Assembly: GCA_927441425.1 (NCBI GenBank)
Contig: CAKMKG010000014.1
Span: 1 to 64,000 of the forward strand
Reading direction: 5' to 3'
DNA: 64,000 bases
DNA from: an uncultured Bacillota bacterium
GTDB taxonomy: Bacteria; Bacillota; Clostridia; Peptostreptococcales; Anaerovoracaceae
Shown: one piece after another, positions 7,687-16,231 of the stretch
Layout: each line of letters starts with the position of its first letter
Position numbering within the stretch: position 1 is the stretch's first letter
Program-made: the position numbers and the translations under genes
Notes under the pieces: generated by a model
Database searches by the model: none
What the model was told of the DNA's origin: nothing
The model's input: the letters and a program-made list of their open reading frames with translations, nothing else

Positions 7687-8907
7687 ATGGAAAAGAAAGT
7701 CGAGAAGTACGATGTAGTTATCATCGGCGGCGGAGCCGCAGGCTTGACTGCAGGGATCTATTGCGGCAGAGCCAGATTAAATACATTATTAATAGAAAAA
7801 TCTTTGGTCGGCGGACTGGCCACCTATACCAATGAAATTGAGAATTACCCCGGGTTCCCCGATGGTTCCACTGGGCTTGGTTTGATGGATCTATTTCAAA
7901 AGCAGGCAAAGAAATTCGGCGTAAAATTCAAGCTGACGGATGTCAAGGGAGTCACATTGAAGGGCGATACAAAAATTGTGGAAACATTTCGAACGGATTA
8001 TGAAGCAAAGGTTGTGATTATCGCTTCCGGTGGAAAGCCACGATTAACCGGTGCTAAAAATGAAGATTTATTCCTGTATGATAAGGGAATCTCCTTCTGT
8101 GCAACCTGTGATGCTGCGGCAAATACGGGCAAGACCATCATGGTAATCGGCAGCGGAGATGCCGCAATCGAAGAGGGTATGTTCCTTACAAAATTTGCAG
8201 ACAAAGTAATCGTATCGGTGATGCATGATGAGGGTATCATGGACTGCAACGAAATTGCAAAAGGCCAGGCTTTGGATAATCCAAAGATGGAGTTCATCTG
8301 GAACACCCTGCCGGAAGAATTCGTCGGTGAAGAGAGACTGAATTCCGTCGTGCTGAAGAATACGAAGACAAATGAAAAGATCAAGGTTGATGTTGATTCC
8401 TGCTTCTTATTCATCGGCTATCTTCCGAATACGGAAATCTTCCGGGAGCAGATCGAACTGAACAGACCCGGTTATGTGATCACCAATGAGAAGATGGAAA
8501 CCAATCTCCCGGGCGTTTTTGCAGCAGGAGATGTGAGAGATAAATTTCTCAAGCAGGTCGCCACAGCAGTAGGCGATGGAGCCATTGCCGGATATGGAGC
8601 TGAAAAGTATATTGCAGAAAGCGAAGTGTTCAAGGACCAGATCATGGGTGGAGACCTTCCGGGAATCGTGCTCCTTTGGAATGCCGTATCTCCGGAATGC
8701 AGAGCCCTGCTTCCTGTGATTGAAGCTTTTGAGGAACTGTATAAGGATAAAGTTAAGGTTACAAAAGTCGATGTCTATAAGTCAAAGGGATTGGCCGACA
8801 GATTGGGAGTAGACGAAACTCCAGCAATTGTATACATAAAGAATGGTAAAATCGAGAATACGCTGGTATCAGGCATTACATTGGAAAATATTGAATCATT
8901 ACTTTAA
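7687..8907 (+). CDS. Thioredoxin reductase-like flavoprotein with degenerate C-terminal thioredoxin domain
   Basis: 406 residues from ATG 7687, preferred over 7672 because GGAAGG lies between them. FAD site VVIIGGGAAGLTAGIY (10-25), redox disulfide CATC (Cys138, Cys141), NAD(P) site VIGSGDAAIEE, and the second FAD motif FAAGDVRDK (278-286). Residues 325-406 resemble thioredoxin, but the WCGPC site reads NAVSPEC, leaving only Cys338. TrxR-type enzymes reduce a disulfide partner with NAD(P)H; the one-cysteine tail could accept electrons, bind a persulfide or selenide, or dock with the TusA carriers. It closes the YeeE/TusA operon. The exact role is unknown. Confidence 0.85.
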   Translation: MEKKVEKYDVVIIGGGAAGLTAGIYCGRARLNTLLIEKSLVGGLATYTNEIENYPGFPDGSTGLGLMDLFQKQAKKFGVKFKLTDVKGVTLKGDTKIVETFRTDYEAKVVIIASGGKPRLTGAKNEDLFLYDKGISFCATCDAAANTGKTIMVIGSGDAAIEEGMFLTKFADKVIVSVMHDEGIMDCNEIAKGQALDNPKMEFIWNTLPEEFVGEERLNSVVLKNTKTNEKIKVDVDSCFLFIGYLPNTEIFREQIELNRPGYVITNEKMETNLPGVFAAGDVRDKFLKQVATAVGDGAIAGYGAEKYIAESEVFKDQIMGGDLPGIVLLWNAVSPECRALLPVIEAFEELYKDKVKVTKVDVYKSKGLADRLGVDETPAIVYIKNGKIENTLVSGITLENIESLL

Positions 8908-8962
8908 ACATTGCAGAAAGAAATAATAAGTAGACATCCCTGGGCAAGGGTGCTTCAAGGCG

Positions 8963-8989
8963 AAGATGATAGGATTATCCTATCATCTT
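8963..8989 (+). terminator. Terminator-like hairpin after the reductase
   Basis: AAGATGATAGGA and TCCTATCATCTT form a 12-bp stem with a three-base loop; the following sequence is only moderately T-rich. Confidence 0.65.
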
Positions 8990-9015
8990 TGTGCTTGTTA
9001 GGAATAGCATAGTTT

Positions 9016-9032
9016 TTGCTTTATGGTATAAT
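9016..9032 (+). promoter_or_regulatory. Extended -10 promoter before the reductase remnant
   Basis: TGG-TATAAT at 9024-9032. It gives a ~100-nt leader that runs into the broken oxidoreductase start at 9140 and may now drive the radical SAM gene at 9358. The leader contains a small GCCG/CGGC hairpin but matches no riboswitch I know. Confidence 0.5.
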
Positions 9033-9139
9033 ACAACTAGGTTAGGGGGAGCGCATGTTGCATTGCTTTGCCAGTTATAGGCTCTGCTGAAAGCGATCCT
9101 ATTTGTGCCGTCAGCGGCAGCAGCGAAATGGAGGTTAAG

Positions 9140-9241
9140 ATGAAAATCGTTATTATTGGTGCAGTTGCTGCTGGAACTTCAGCAGCCGCAAAAGCAAGAA
9201 GAAACAGGGAGGCTACTGGGCATTCAAATCGTTGGATTTGA
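9140..9241 (+). pseudogene. 5' remnant of an FAD-dependent (CoA-)disulfide reductase/NADH oxidase
   Basis: A well-formed start (GGAGG at 9130-9134, ATG 9140) is followed by MKIVIIGAVAAGTSAAAKAR, the dinucleotide-binding N-terminus of CoA-disulfide reductase/Nox-type flavoproteins (normally GGVAAG; here GAVAAG). After about 22 recognisable residues the frame turns into unrelated sequence and stops at 9241. The other 420 or so residues of such enzymes are absent, since the radical SAM gene begins 117 nt later. This is a deletion scar. The function is lost, though the promoter and leader remain intact. Confidence 0.7.
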
Positions 9242-9357
9242 AACGGAATAAAAACAAGTATTCTTGAATGATTGGAAGGAAGGAAAGTTGGAAAAGTATG
9301 ATACAGAGTAATCGATTTGACGATTTTGCAGGCGAACAAAAACAGGAGAAAGATTTC

Positions 9358-10491
9358 ATGAAGAAAATATATATAGAACCGACTTCAAATTGCAATCTTT
9401 CTTGCAAAATGTGCTCCAGAAACGCATGGTTTGATGAAAAGGTTGGAGATATGGATATGGAACTTTTTTATAAAATCATGGACGAAATAGAAATAACAGA
9501 TTCGATTGAAACCATATTTTTTGGCGGAATTGCAGAACCATTTGCAAACAAGAATATTATGCCGATGCTGAACAGGGCAGCGCTGACAGGGAAAAAGGTT
9601 GAGATCATAACCAATGGAATGTTACTTGATGAAGAAATAATTACAAATCTTCTATTGTTAAAGATTGATACTCTATGGGTTTCCATTGATGGCGCAGATG
9701 AGAAAAGCTATGAAGAGATAAGGCTTGGCGCCAGTTATTCAAAAGTGATCGAAAACTTAAAATGCTTTAATGCCCGCAAGATTAAATTAGGAATGAAAAG
9801 CAAACTAGGGTTGACCTTTGTGGCAATGAAAAGCAACATTCATCAGTTACCAAGCTTGATATGGCTTGCTAATACCCTTAGAGCATGCGAACTTAAGGTT
9901 TCGAATCTAATCCCTTACGATAAACAAATGATTGATGAAGTTCTGTATTCAAGAGGAATCACCAGTGAAAGCTCGTCAGAACGATCATTCAATATCAGAA
10001 ATAACGATTTATCGATAATAAATAGTCCTATCATTAATATACCAATCATGGATTTTTCAAATCCAGAAGTAAAAAGTTTGCTTGGCGATATTTTTCAGTA
10101 TTCCAATTTGCTGAGAATCGGTGAAAACAATATCATCAGAAAAACCGATCACTGTAAATTCATTGATGATAACAGCCTGTTTATACGTTGGGATGGAGAA
10201 GTGAGCCCCTGTATGGCCCTTCTTCACAATAACGTTACATACTTGTCAACGACAGAGAGGCGAATTACCCACTGCTCTTTTGGCAACGTGAAAGAAATGA
10301 GACTGATTGATATTTGGAATGGTGATGAATATATTAATTTTAGGAATAGAGTGAGAGAATTTGCATATTCTCATTGTACCATTTGTGGGCATTGCAACTA
10401 TGTAGAAGAAAACAAGGAAGATTGTTTTGGGAATACTTTTCCGACGTGCGGGGGCTGCGTATGGAAGGAAGGTTTTGCGAGATGTCCATAA
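9358..10491 (+). CDS. Radical SAM maturase, tungsten-cofactor oxidoreductase type
   Basis: 377 residues from ATG 9358 (AGGAG at 9344-9348); earlier in-frame starts lack a site. The radical SAM cluster motif is CNLSCKMC (Cys12, Cys16, Cys19), followed by FFGGIAEPF and the SPASM-like auxiliary cluster region with DHCKF, SPCMALL and the C-terminal block CTICGHCNYVEENKEDC...FPTCGGC. This cysteine-rich ending resembles the radical SAM family encoded beside tungsten-containing aldehyde:ferredoxin oxidoreductases (W_rSAM_matur), thought to mature that enzyme. No such oxidoreductase lies in this window, so here it is an orphan. The family call is from pattern memory. Confidence 0.75.
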   Translation: MKKIYIEPTSNCNLSCKMCSRNAWFDEKVGDMDMELFYKIMDEIEITDSIETIFFGGIAEPFANKNIMPMLNRAALTGKKVEIITNGMLLDEEIITNLLLLKIDTLWVSIDGADEKSYEEIRLGASYSKVIENLKCFNARKIKLGMKSKLGLTFVAMKSNIHQLPSLIWLANTLRACELKVSNLIPYDKQMIDEVLYSRGITSESSSERSFNIRNNDLSIINSPIINIPIMDFSNPEVKSLLGDIFQYSNLLRIGENNIIRKTDHCKFIDDNSLFIRWDGEVSPCMALLHNNVTYLSTTERRITHCSFGNVKEMRLIDIWNGDEYINFRNRVREFAYSHCTICGHCNYVEENKEDCFGNTFPTCGGCVWKEGFARCP

Positions 10492-10512
10492 TATTATAGA
10501 GCCAATTAGACG

Positions 10513-10542
10513 ACGAGGTGGTTTTCGCCACCTCGTTTTTTT
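10513..10542 (+). terminator. Rho-independent terminator of the radical SAM gene
   Basis: CGAGGTGG/CCACCTCG stem with loop TTTTCG, followed by seven Ts. Confidence 0.93.
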
Positions 10543-10587
10543 GAGCAAATTTACTTTTGATATTCAATTTTACCTGGAACAGTCGGC

Positions 10588-10615
10588 TTAACAAAGAATT
10601 AACAAAAAGTTAACG
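10588..10615 (+). promoter_or_regulatory. PhoP (Pho) box of the pst operon
   Basis: Three direct repeats TTAACA, TTAACA, TTAACG at 10588, 10599 and 10610 with an exact 11-bp period. This is the PhoP-type Pho box known from Bacillota; it predicts induction under phosphate limitation. Confidence 0.85.
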
Positions 10616-10624
10616 ATATAAACA

Positions 10625-10652
10625 TTTACATATCAGAATATCATGATATAAT
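10625..10652 (+). promoter_or_regulatory. pst operon promoter
   Basis: TTTACA (10625-10630), 16-bp spacer, TATAAT (10647-10652) with extended TGA. It lies directly downstream of the Pho box. Confidence 0.8.
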
Positions 10653-10695
10653 AAGCACATAAGAAATCGATTAATCCCATTAGGAGGAAAAAGAA

Positions 10696-11631
10696 ATGAA
10701 ATTGATAAAAAACAAAATGGTTTTAGTTATTGTTCTCGTTATATCAATGCTTGCTTTTGTAGGTTGCGGAAGCAGCCAGACCGGAGACAGTGAAACAGGT
10801 TTATCCGGTGAAATCAGAATTGACGGTTCGTCAACCGTGTTCCCGATCACAGAAGCGGTAGCAGAGGAATTTATGACAGAAAACCCTGATGTAAAGGTGC
10901 CGGTTGGTGTATCCGGTACGGGTGGTGGATTCCAAAAATTTATCGCACAAGAGACGGACATCAATGATGCCTCCAGGCCAATCAAAAGCGAAGAAGCGGA
11001 AGCTGCAAAAGTTGCAGGAGTCGAATACGTAGAATTAAGTGTCGCTTTCGATGGATTGTCGGTACTGGTGAATCCGGAGAATACATGGGTTGATTATTTA
11101 ACCGTTGAAGAATTAAACAAAATCTGGGCGCCAGGCAGTGCCGTTAAAACGTGGAACGATGTAAGATCAGAATGGCCGACAGAGGAGATCAAATTATATG
11201 CTCCGGGCACAGATTCCGGTACGTTTGATTACTTCACAGAGGAAATTAATGGAGAAACAGGTGCAATCAGAAATGATTTCACTGGCAGCGAAGATGACAA
11301 TGTACTGGTACAAGGAATTGCGGGAGACAAAAATGCACTGGGATTCTTTGGATATGCATACTATGAAGAAAATCAAGACAAGCTCAAGATCGTACCGATT
11401 GACAGCGGAAGTGGTCCCGTTACACCTTCATTTGAGACAATCAAAGATGGGAGCTACTCCCCTCTGTCAAGACCATTATTCATTTATGTAAATAAGGCAT
11501 CCCTTGAGAAGCCTGAAGTGAGACGATTTGTTGAATACTATTTGGAAATCGCGAAAGACATTGCGCAAGAAGTTGGTTTTGTCACACTTCCAGATGAAGA
11601 ATATGAAAATGGATTAAACTTAATTAAATAG
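10696..11631 (+). CDS. pstS: Phosphate ABC transporter substrate-binding protein PstS
   Basis: 311 residues. Signal peptide with lipobox FVGC (Cys24), so a lipoprotein on the outer face of the membrane. [22 protein letters not shown] and [27 protein letters not shown] are the PstS phosphate-binding loops, with Ser/Thr, Asp and Arg ligands; [14 protein letters not shown] is the third. It binds inorganic phosphate and feeds PstCA. First gene of the Pho-box operon. A strong hairpin follows it, probably giving excess receptor over the permease. Confidence 0.95.
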   Translation: MKLIKNKMVLVIVLVISMLAFVGCGSSQTGDSETGLSGEIRIDGSSTVFPITEAVAEEFMTENPDVKVPVGVSGTGGGFQKFIAQETDINDASRPIKSEEAEAAKVAGVEYVELSVAFDGLSVLVNPENTWVDYLTVEELNKIWAPGSAVKTWNDVRSEWPTEEIKLYAPGTDSGTFDYFTEEINGETGAIRNDFTGSEDDNVLVQGIAGDKNALGFFGYAYYEENQDKLKIVPIDSGSGPVTPSFETIKDGSYSPLSRPLFIYVNKASLEKPEVRRFVEYYLEIAKDIAQEVGFVTLPDEEYENGLNLIK

Positions 11632-11643
11632 TTTCTTTTTACA

Positions 11644-11684
11644 GTATAGAGGCGTTTTCTTCCCTTTCTTAAACGCCTCTATAC
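11644..11684 (+). terminator. Intercistronic hairpin between pstS and pstC
   Basis: GTATAGAGGCGTTT/AAACGCCTCTATAC is a perfect 14-bp stem with a 13-nt loop and no T-tract. Likely a 3'-stabilising or partial-termination structure that raises PstS over PstCAB. Confidence 0.7.
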
Positions 11685-11774
11685 AAATCATAGGCTAAAT
11701 GGTAGGCAATGAATTGATACCTTCCGACTTAAACGGCCTATACTATTGCAATACCAGAGGAGGTCAGGTCAGCG

Positions 11775-12677
11775 ATGAGAACCTTGCATAAATCAAAGAA
11801 TAAGTATAACTTAAAAGAGTCAATCATCGTTAAGATATTATATGTGTTTGCCAGCATATCAATTTTAACTACGATTGCAATCGTAGTTACTTTACTGGAA
11901 GAAACGATTGTGTTCTTTCGAGAGGTTTCTATCATAGAATTCTTTACAAGTACGAAATGGACACCGACGTTGCGGCCACAGAATTTTGGTGTTTTGCCAC
12001 TGCTTACGGGTACTATGATGATAGCCGTAGGATCCTGTATTGTAGCCTTGCCTATGGGGTTGGGAAGTGCAATTTACCTGAGTGAATATGCACCTAAAAA
12101 CGTACGTAAAACCGTGAAACCCATACTGGAGATATTAGCGGGGATACCATCTATCGTATATGGTTTTTTCGCATTGACATTTATTACGCCTCTCTTAAAG
12201 ACGATCTTGCCGGAAACCCAAGTTTTTAATGCGGCTAGTGCAAGTATCGCTATGGGGATTATGATTATACCCATGGTAGCATCATTAAGTGAAGATGCGA
12301 TGATGGCCGTTCCAGATTCGATCAGACAAGCAGCATATGCGCTAGGTTCGACAAGACAAGAAGTTGCACTAAAAATTGTTGTCCCGGCCACATTGTCAAG
12401 CATAGGCGCGGCCTTCGTACTCGCTTTTTCGCGTGCAATAGGTGAAACGATGATTGTTGCCATTGCGGCAGGGCAAAGCCCTGTATTCACATTAAATCCC
12501 CTTGACAGCATCCAGACAATGACCGGTTTCATGGTGAATATCAGTTTGGGGGATATTCAGCAGGGGACCATAGAATATAAAACCGTATTTGCAGTAGCAG
12601 CGTTGCTGTTTGCAATTACATTTGTGATGAATATGACGGCGAAAGCAATTGTTAATAGATATAAAGAAGAGTATTGA
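11775..12677 (+). CDS. pstC: Phosphate ABC transporter permease PstC
   Basis: 300 residues with six predicted membrane helices. The permease EAA-type loop is ALGSTRQEVALKIVVPATLSSIGAAFVLAFSRAIGET. FTSTKWTPTLRPQNFGVLPLLTGT is typical of PstC N-terminal loops. It forms the heterodimeric membrane channel with PstA. GGAGG precedes the ATG. The gene end overlaps a possible TTG start of pstA; the better pstA ATG is 20 nt on. Confidence 0.94.
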   Translation: MRTLHKSKNKYNLKESIIVKILYVFASISILTTIAIVVTLLEETIVFFREVSIIEFFTSTKWTPTLRPQNFGVLPLLTGTMMIAVGSCIVALPMGLGSAIYLSEYAPKNVRKTVKPILEILAGIPSIVYGFFALTFITPLLKTILPETQVFNAASASIAMGIMIIPMVASLSEDAMMAVPDSIRQAAYALGSTRQEVALKIVVPATLSSIGAAFVLAFSRAIGETMIVAIAAGQSPVFTLNPLDSIQTMTGFMVNISLGDIQQGTIEYKTVFAVAALLFAITFVMNMTAKAIVNRYKEEY

Positions 12678-12697
12678 TAGAGACTGAGGGAACGGAA

Positions 12698-13561
12698 ATG
12701 AGAGATAACAATATTTCATCTAGAAAATTAAAAAATGCAGTTTTTCACGGAATCGTCCTTGGAGCAACTGGCTTCGGTATCGTGGCATTAATCTTACTGC
12801 TAATGCAGGTATTCAGAACAGGGCTCATGTGGCTGGACTGGGATTTTATCTTAAGTATGCCTTCTAGATTTCCAGAGAAAGCAGGGATTTTATCCGCCCT
12901 CGCAGGAAGTATATGGACAATTGGGTTAACCATCTTATTTTCACTTCCGTTGGGCATCGGCACCGCCATTTATCTTGAAGAATATTCGAACAAGAAATCC
13001 TGGTATAATAAATTACTTCAGCTGAATATATCAAATTTAGCAGGAGTGCCGTCTATTGTATATGGCATGTTGGGTTTGGCTCTATTTGTAAGGTTTTTAA
13101 ATTTTGAACGTAGTATTTTGTCGGGAGCTTTAACTCTGACATTATTGATCATGCCGGTGATTATCGTAGCATCCCAGGAAGCAATTAAAAGTGTACCTAA
13201 TACATTAAGACAGGGTTCCCTTGCCTTGGGCGTCACTAAATGGCAGACAATTACAGGAGTCGTCTTACCTTATGCCTTGCCGGGTATATTAACCGGATCC
13301 ATATTAGCAATATCCAGAGCGATGGGTGAAGCGGCGCCGCTGATCATGGTGGGAGCTGCCGGTTACGTAGCTTTTCTTCCGAGTGGTCCGATGGATTCCT
13401 TTACGGTACTGCCCATACAGATCTTTAACTGGACATCAAGACCTCAGGCAGAATTTCAAAATATTGCTTCAGCAGGAATTATTGTTTTGATGATTTTGCT
13501 GTTATCCGCAAATGCCGTAGCCATCATATTAAGAAATAAATACCAAAACAGGATGGATTAG
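12698..13561 (+). CDS. pstA: Phosphate ABC transporter permease PstA
   Basis: 287 residues from ATG 12698, chosen for GAGGGA upstream; a TTG at 12674 overlapping pstC is the alternative. Six membrane helices. The loop [40 protein letters not shown] is the PstA coupling motif to the ATPase. Partner of PstC in the phosphate importer; ends 20 nt before pstB. Confidence 0.94.
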   Translation: MRDNNISSRKLKNAVFHGIVLGATGFGIVALILLLMQVFRTGLMWLDWDFILSMPSRFPEKAGILSALAGSIWTIGLTILFSLPLGIGTAIYLEEYSNKKSWYNKLLQLNISNLAGVPSIVYGMLGLALFVRFLNFERSILSGALTLTLLIMPVIIVASQEAIKSVPNTLRQGSLALGVTKWQTITGVVLPYALPGILTGSILAISRAMGEAAPLIMVGAAGYVAFLPSGPMDSFTVLPIQIFNWTSRPQAEFQNIASAGIIVLMILLLSANAVAIILRNKYQNRMD

Positions 13562-13581
13562 AAGTATATGAGGTAGATACT

Positions 13582-14337
13582 ATGGATATAAAAATGAAAA
13601 TTGAAAACTTGAACTTCTTCTACGGAGAACTACAAGCATTAAAAGATATTAACATTGAAATTGAGAGTAAAAAAATAACCGCCTTAATTGGACCATCCGG
13701 TTGCGGGAAATCGACGTTCATTACATCTTTAAACAGAATGAGCGATCTGATTGAAGGCACAAAAGTGGAAGGAAAAATTACGCTTGATGGAGAGGACATT
13801 CACAATAGTGAAGTAGATGTGATTGAACTAAGAAAACAGGTTGGGATGCTATTTCAAAAGCCAAATCCTTTTCCAAAATCAATTTATGATAATGTTATTT
13901 ATGGACCGAAACGCTATGGGGGGAAAAGAAAAGTTGAGCTGGATGAGGTCGTTGAAAAGAGTCTGAGAGGAGCAGCGCTATGGGATGAAGTGAAAGACAA
14001 GCTTCATCAGTCAGCCCTTATGCTTTCGGGTGGCCAACAGCAACGACTCTGTATTGCCAGATGCCTGGCCGCACAACCGGAAGTGTTGCTGATGGATGAG
14101 CCTACATCTGCACTTGACCCTCTCTCCACATTAAAAATCGAGGAACTTTTCGATGAATTGAAAAAAAACTATACAATTATTATTGTTACTCACTCAATGC
14201 AACAGGCGGCAAGAATTTCAGATAATACAGCATTTTTTCTTAATGGTGAATTGATTGAATTTGGAAAGACGACTTCATTATATATGAAGCCTGTAAATTC
14301 CTTAACGGAAGAGTATATAACAGGCAGGTTTGGATAA
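13582..14337 (+). CDS. pstB: Phosphate ABC transporter ATP-binding protein PstB
   Basis: 251 residues, the usual length. Walker [10 protein letters not shown]-loop [17 protein letters not shown] (diagnostic of PstB), signature LSGGQQQR, Walker [14 protein letters not shown], and H-loop [12 protein letters not shown]. It hydrolyses ATP on the cytoplasmic face to drive phosphate uptake. No phoU follows in this window; instead a separate unit with arsR, a phosphoesterase and arsC begins. Confidence 0.96.
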   Translation: MDIKMKIENLNFFYGELQALKDINIEIESKKITALIGPSGCGKSTFITSLNRMSDLIEGTKVEGKITLDGEDIHNSEVDVIELRKQVGMLFQKPNPFPKSIYDNVIYGPKRYGGKRKVELDEVVEKSLRGAALWDEVKDKLHQSALMLSGGQQQRLCIARCLAAQPEVLLMDEPTSALDPLSTLKIEELFDELKKNYTIIIVTHSMQQAARISDNTAFFLNGELIEFGKTTSLYMKPVNSLTEEYITGRFG

Positions 14338-14362
14338 GAAATACGAGCTCCGTTAGAAAGAG

Positions 14363-14389
14363 TTGTAAAAGCATATTTGTTAGTATAAA
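14363..14389 (+). promoter_or_regulatory. Candidate arsR promoter
   Basis: TTGTAA (14363-14368) and TATAAA (14384-14389) with a short 15-bp spacer. Confidence 0.4.
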
Positions 14390-14399
14390 ATTATGACAT

Positions 14400-14412
14400 A
14401 ACATAATATGTT
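14400..14412. promoter_or_regulatory. Candidate ArsR operator
   Basis: AACATA-A-TATGTT inverted repeat between the -10 box and the arsR start, a usual place for ArsR/SmtB autorepression. Confidence 0.45.
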
Positions 14413-14423
14413 GATAGGTTAAT

Positions 14424-14798
14424 ATGGAGAGTCAAAGTATTATTTCTACGGAGGATGTGATCAATATTATGATAAACAGTAATGAAGATATCATGAGGCT
14501 TAAGCTTCTGAGTAAGTTTTTTAAAGGGTTTGCAGATTATAACCGGCTTTGTATTTTTGAGAGCCTTTTGGAGGGTGAAAAAACCGTTTCGGATATAATA
14601 GAGGAGACGGGATTTCATCAATCAAAAATATCCAACCACCTCAAGTGCCTGAGAGACAGCGATCTTGTTGATGCAAAACAAGAAGGAAAATTTATTTACT
14701 ACAGCATTAAAGATGAGAAAATTAAGACGATTTTATCAATTTCAAAGGAACTCCTGAAGGATACTTCAGAAGAAAAGTATAACTGCCTGAAATATTAA
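14424..14798 (+). CDS. ArsR/SmtB family winged-helix regulator
   Basis: 124 residues. LLSKFFKGFADYNRLCIFESLLEGEKTVSDIIEETGFHQSKISNHLKCLRDSDLVDAKQEGKFIYYSI is the ArsR-type winged helix-turn-helix and wing. The classic ELCVCDL arsenic box is absent; cysteines are Cys43 region (RLCIF), KCLRD in the recognition helix area and one near the C-terminus (YNCLKY), so the sensed metal or metalloid is uncertain. It sits ahead of the phosphoesterase and arsC, which it probably represses together with itself. The ATG at 14424 has only a weak site (ATAGG). Confidence 0.85.
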   Translation: MESQSIISTEDVINIMINSNEDIMRLKLLSKFFKGFADYNRLCIFESLLEGEKTVSDIIEETGFHQSKISNHLKCLRDSDLVDAKQEGKFIYYSIKDEKIKTILSISKELLKDTSEEKYNCLKY

Positions 14799-14855
14799 TG
14801 GTGTATATTAAGAATTCGTATGATTCTATGAAATGCTGAGGAGCGTGTAAACGAT

Positions 14856-15593
14856 ATGGGTAAAAAGATTGCTATTATTTCTGATATCCATGGCAATATA
14901 GAGGCTTTGAACAGTGTATTGAAGGATCTCTCGGATAGACTGATAGAAAGCCGTCATATTTATTGCCTTGGTGATCTGGTCGGATATGGTCCTAGACCAA
15001 ATGAAGTGATTGATACAATCCGGAAGAATGGTATTCAGACCATTCTTGGAAATTATGATGAAGCAGTTGGATTTTTCTTACCGACCTGCGGCTGCACCAT
15101 AGAGTCTGAAAATGACAGGATAAAAACTCAAAATTCCCTTCATTGGACTGTAGAAAACACTACGGACATCAATAAAAGTTTCTTAAGAGATTTGGAGGAG
15201 CAGCTGGTATTGGAGGTGGAGGAATTCCGTTTGTTATTGACGCACGGAAGTCCTTTCTCAATAAATGATTATGTTTATGAAAGTGAATTAGAAAAGCAGG
15301 AAGAGATCGCAGAGAACTTAGATGAAGATATCATTCTGTTCGGGCATACGCATTACCCTTATTTTAAATACGTCAAGGACAAGCTCTTCATAAACCCCGG
15401 CAGTGTAGGAAGACCAAAAGATGGGGATAACAGAGCGAGTTACGGTATTCTCGAATTTACTGATATCATCAACGTACATTTTGTTAGAGTCCCGTATGAT
15501 GTAGAGAAGGTAGCAACAGAGATTGAACAGTCGGAGCTGCTTAACTCTTTTGCTCAGATCTTAAGAACGGGAAAGGATTTCAAGGAGGTTTAA
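14856..15593 (+). CDS. Metallophosphoesterase, YfcE/MJ0936-like
   Basis: 245 residues. All calcineurin-like metal motifs are present: ISDIHGNIEAL (N-terminus), GDLVGYGPRPNEV, GNYDEAV, LLTHGSP and FGHTHYPYF, followed by NPGSVGRPKDG. Such enzymes hydrolyse phosphodiesters or phosphomonoesters with two metal ions. In this place, next to pst and arsC, it may scavenge phosphate or act on an arsenate/phosphate ester, but that is inference. It overlaps nothing; the arsC ATG is 1 nt after its stop, so the pair is coupled. Confidence 0.87.
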   Translation: MGKKIAIISDIHGNIEALNSVLKDLSDRLIESRHIYCLGDLVGYGPRPNEVIDTIRKNGIQTILGNYDEAVGFFLPTCGCTIESENDRIKTQNSLHWTVENTTDINKSFLRDLEEQLVLEVEEFRLLLTHGSPFSINDYVYESELEKQEEIAENLDEDIILFGHTHYPYFKYVKDKLFINPGSVGRPKDGDNRASYGILEFTDIINVHFVRVPYDVEKVATEIEQSELLNSFAQILRTGKDFKEV

Positions 15594-15594
15594 G

Positions 15595-16032
15595 ATGATC
15601 AAAGTATTATTTTTATGTGTTCATAACTCAGCTAGGAGCCAAATGGCCGAAGCGTTTTTAAACGATTTTGGAAAAGATTATTTTTGTGCGGATAGTGCGG
15701 GTTTAGAGCCTGCTCCATTAAATCCATTCGTGGTTCAAGCGATGAATGAAATTGGATACGATATATCGGGGAATTCAGTTGACTCGGTTTTTAGCTTTTT
15801 TAGAGAAGGTAGACACTATAATTTGATCATCAAGGTATGTGATATGAAAAGTGGACAAAAATGCCCAATTTTTCCTCTAACAAGAGAATATCTTGATTGG
15901 AGCCTCCCGGATCCGGAAACATTTAAGGGAACAGAAGAGGAAAAACTTGTTCAGATTAGAGCTTTAAGAGATACGATTAAAGAACTGGTAATCGATCTGG
16001 TTAAAGTGTATAAAGATGCAGAGATTAACTAG
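15595..16032 (+). CDS. arsC: Arsenate reductase, low-molecular-weight phosphatase type
   Basis: 145 residues. P-loop CVHNSAR (Cys8 to Arg14) is the catalytic CX5R, followed by SQMAEAF. A second pair, VCDMKSGQKCP near residues 82-90, gives the relay disulfide of thioredoxin-coupled ArsC. WSLPDPETFKGTEEEKLVQIRALRDTI is the usual tail with the DP motif. It reduces arsenate to arsenite. Placed just after the phosphate uptake operon, the route by which arsenate enters. No arsenite efflux pump (arsB/acr3) is seen nearby. Confidence 0.92.
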   Translation: MIKVLFLCVHNSARSQMAEAFLNDFGKDYFCADSAGLEPAPLNPFVVQAMNEIGYDISGNSVDSVFSFFREGRHYNLIIKVCDMKSGQKCPIFPLTREYLDWSLPDPETFKGTEEEKLVQIRALRDTIKELVIDLVKVYKDAEIN

Positions 16033-16071
16033 AAATACTAGATTTTCAGCCCTTACCTGCCTGTAGAAAGG

Positions 16072-16103
16072 AAAGAAGCAAGATGTTTTGCTTCTTTTTT
16101 TAT
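16072..16103 (+). terminator. Terminator after arsC
   Basis: AAGAAGCAA/TTGCTTCTT stem followed by a run of Ts. Confidence 0.9.
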
Positions 16104-16167
16104 GTCCAGCTAAGTTGGACTACTCTTGGTAATAGCATCGCCCCTTACTGCATATAATAAATAGTAA

Positions 16168-16195
16168 TTGACATATGCCCATAATTGGATATACT
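16168..16195 (+). promoter_or_regulatory. Promoter of the NifX-like gene and RiPP-type cluster
   Basis: TTGACA (16168-16173), 16-bp spacer, TATACT (16190-16195): a strong vegetative promoter 37 nt before the gene. Confidence 0.75.
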
Positions 16196-16231
16196 TAGAT
16201 CAAAGAGAACTTTAAAATAGGAGGGGATAAA

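Noticed and set aside
9040-9139. Possible riboswitch in the leader of the reductase remnant
   Set aside because: Some small hairpins, but no match to molybdenum/tungsten cofactor, fluoride, preQ1 or other consensus I know.
9037-9339. 100-residue minus-strand frame over the remnant leader
   Set aside because: Overlaps the promoter, leader and remnant start of the plus strand; no homology seen.
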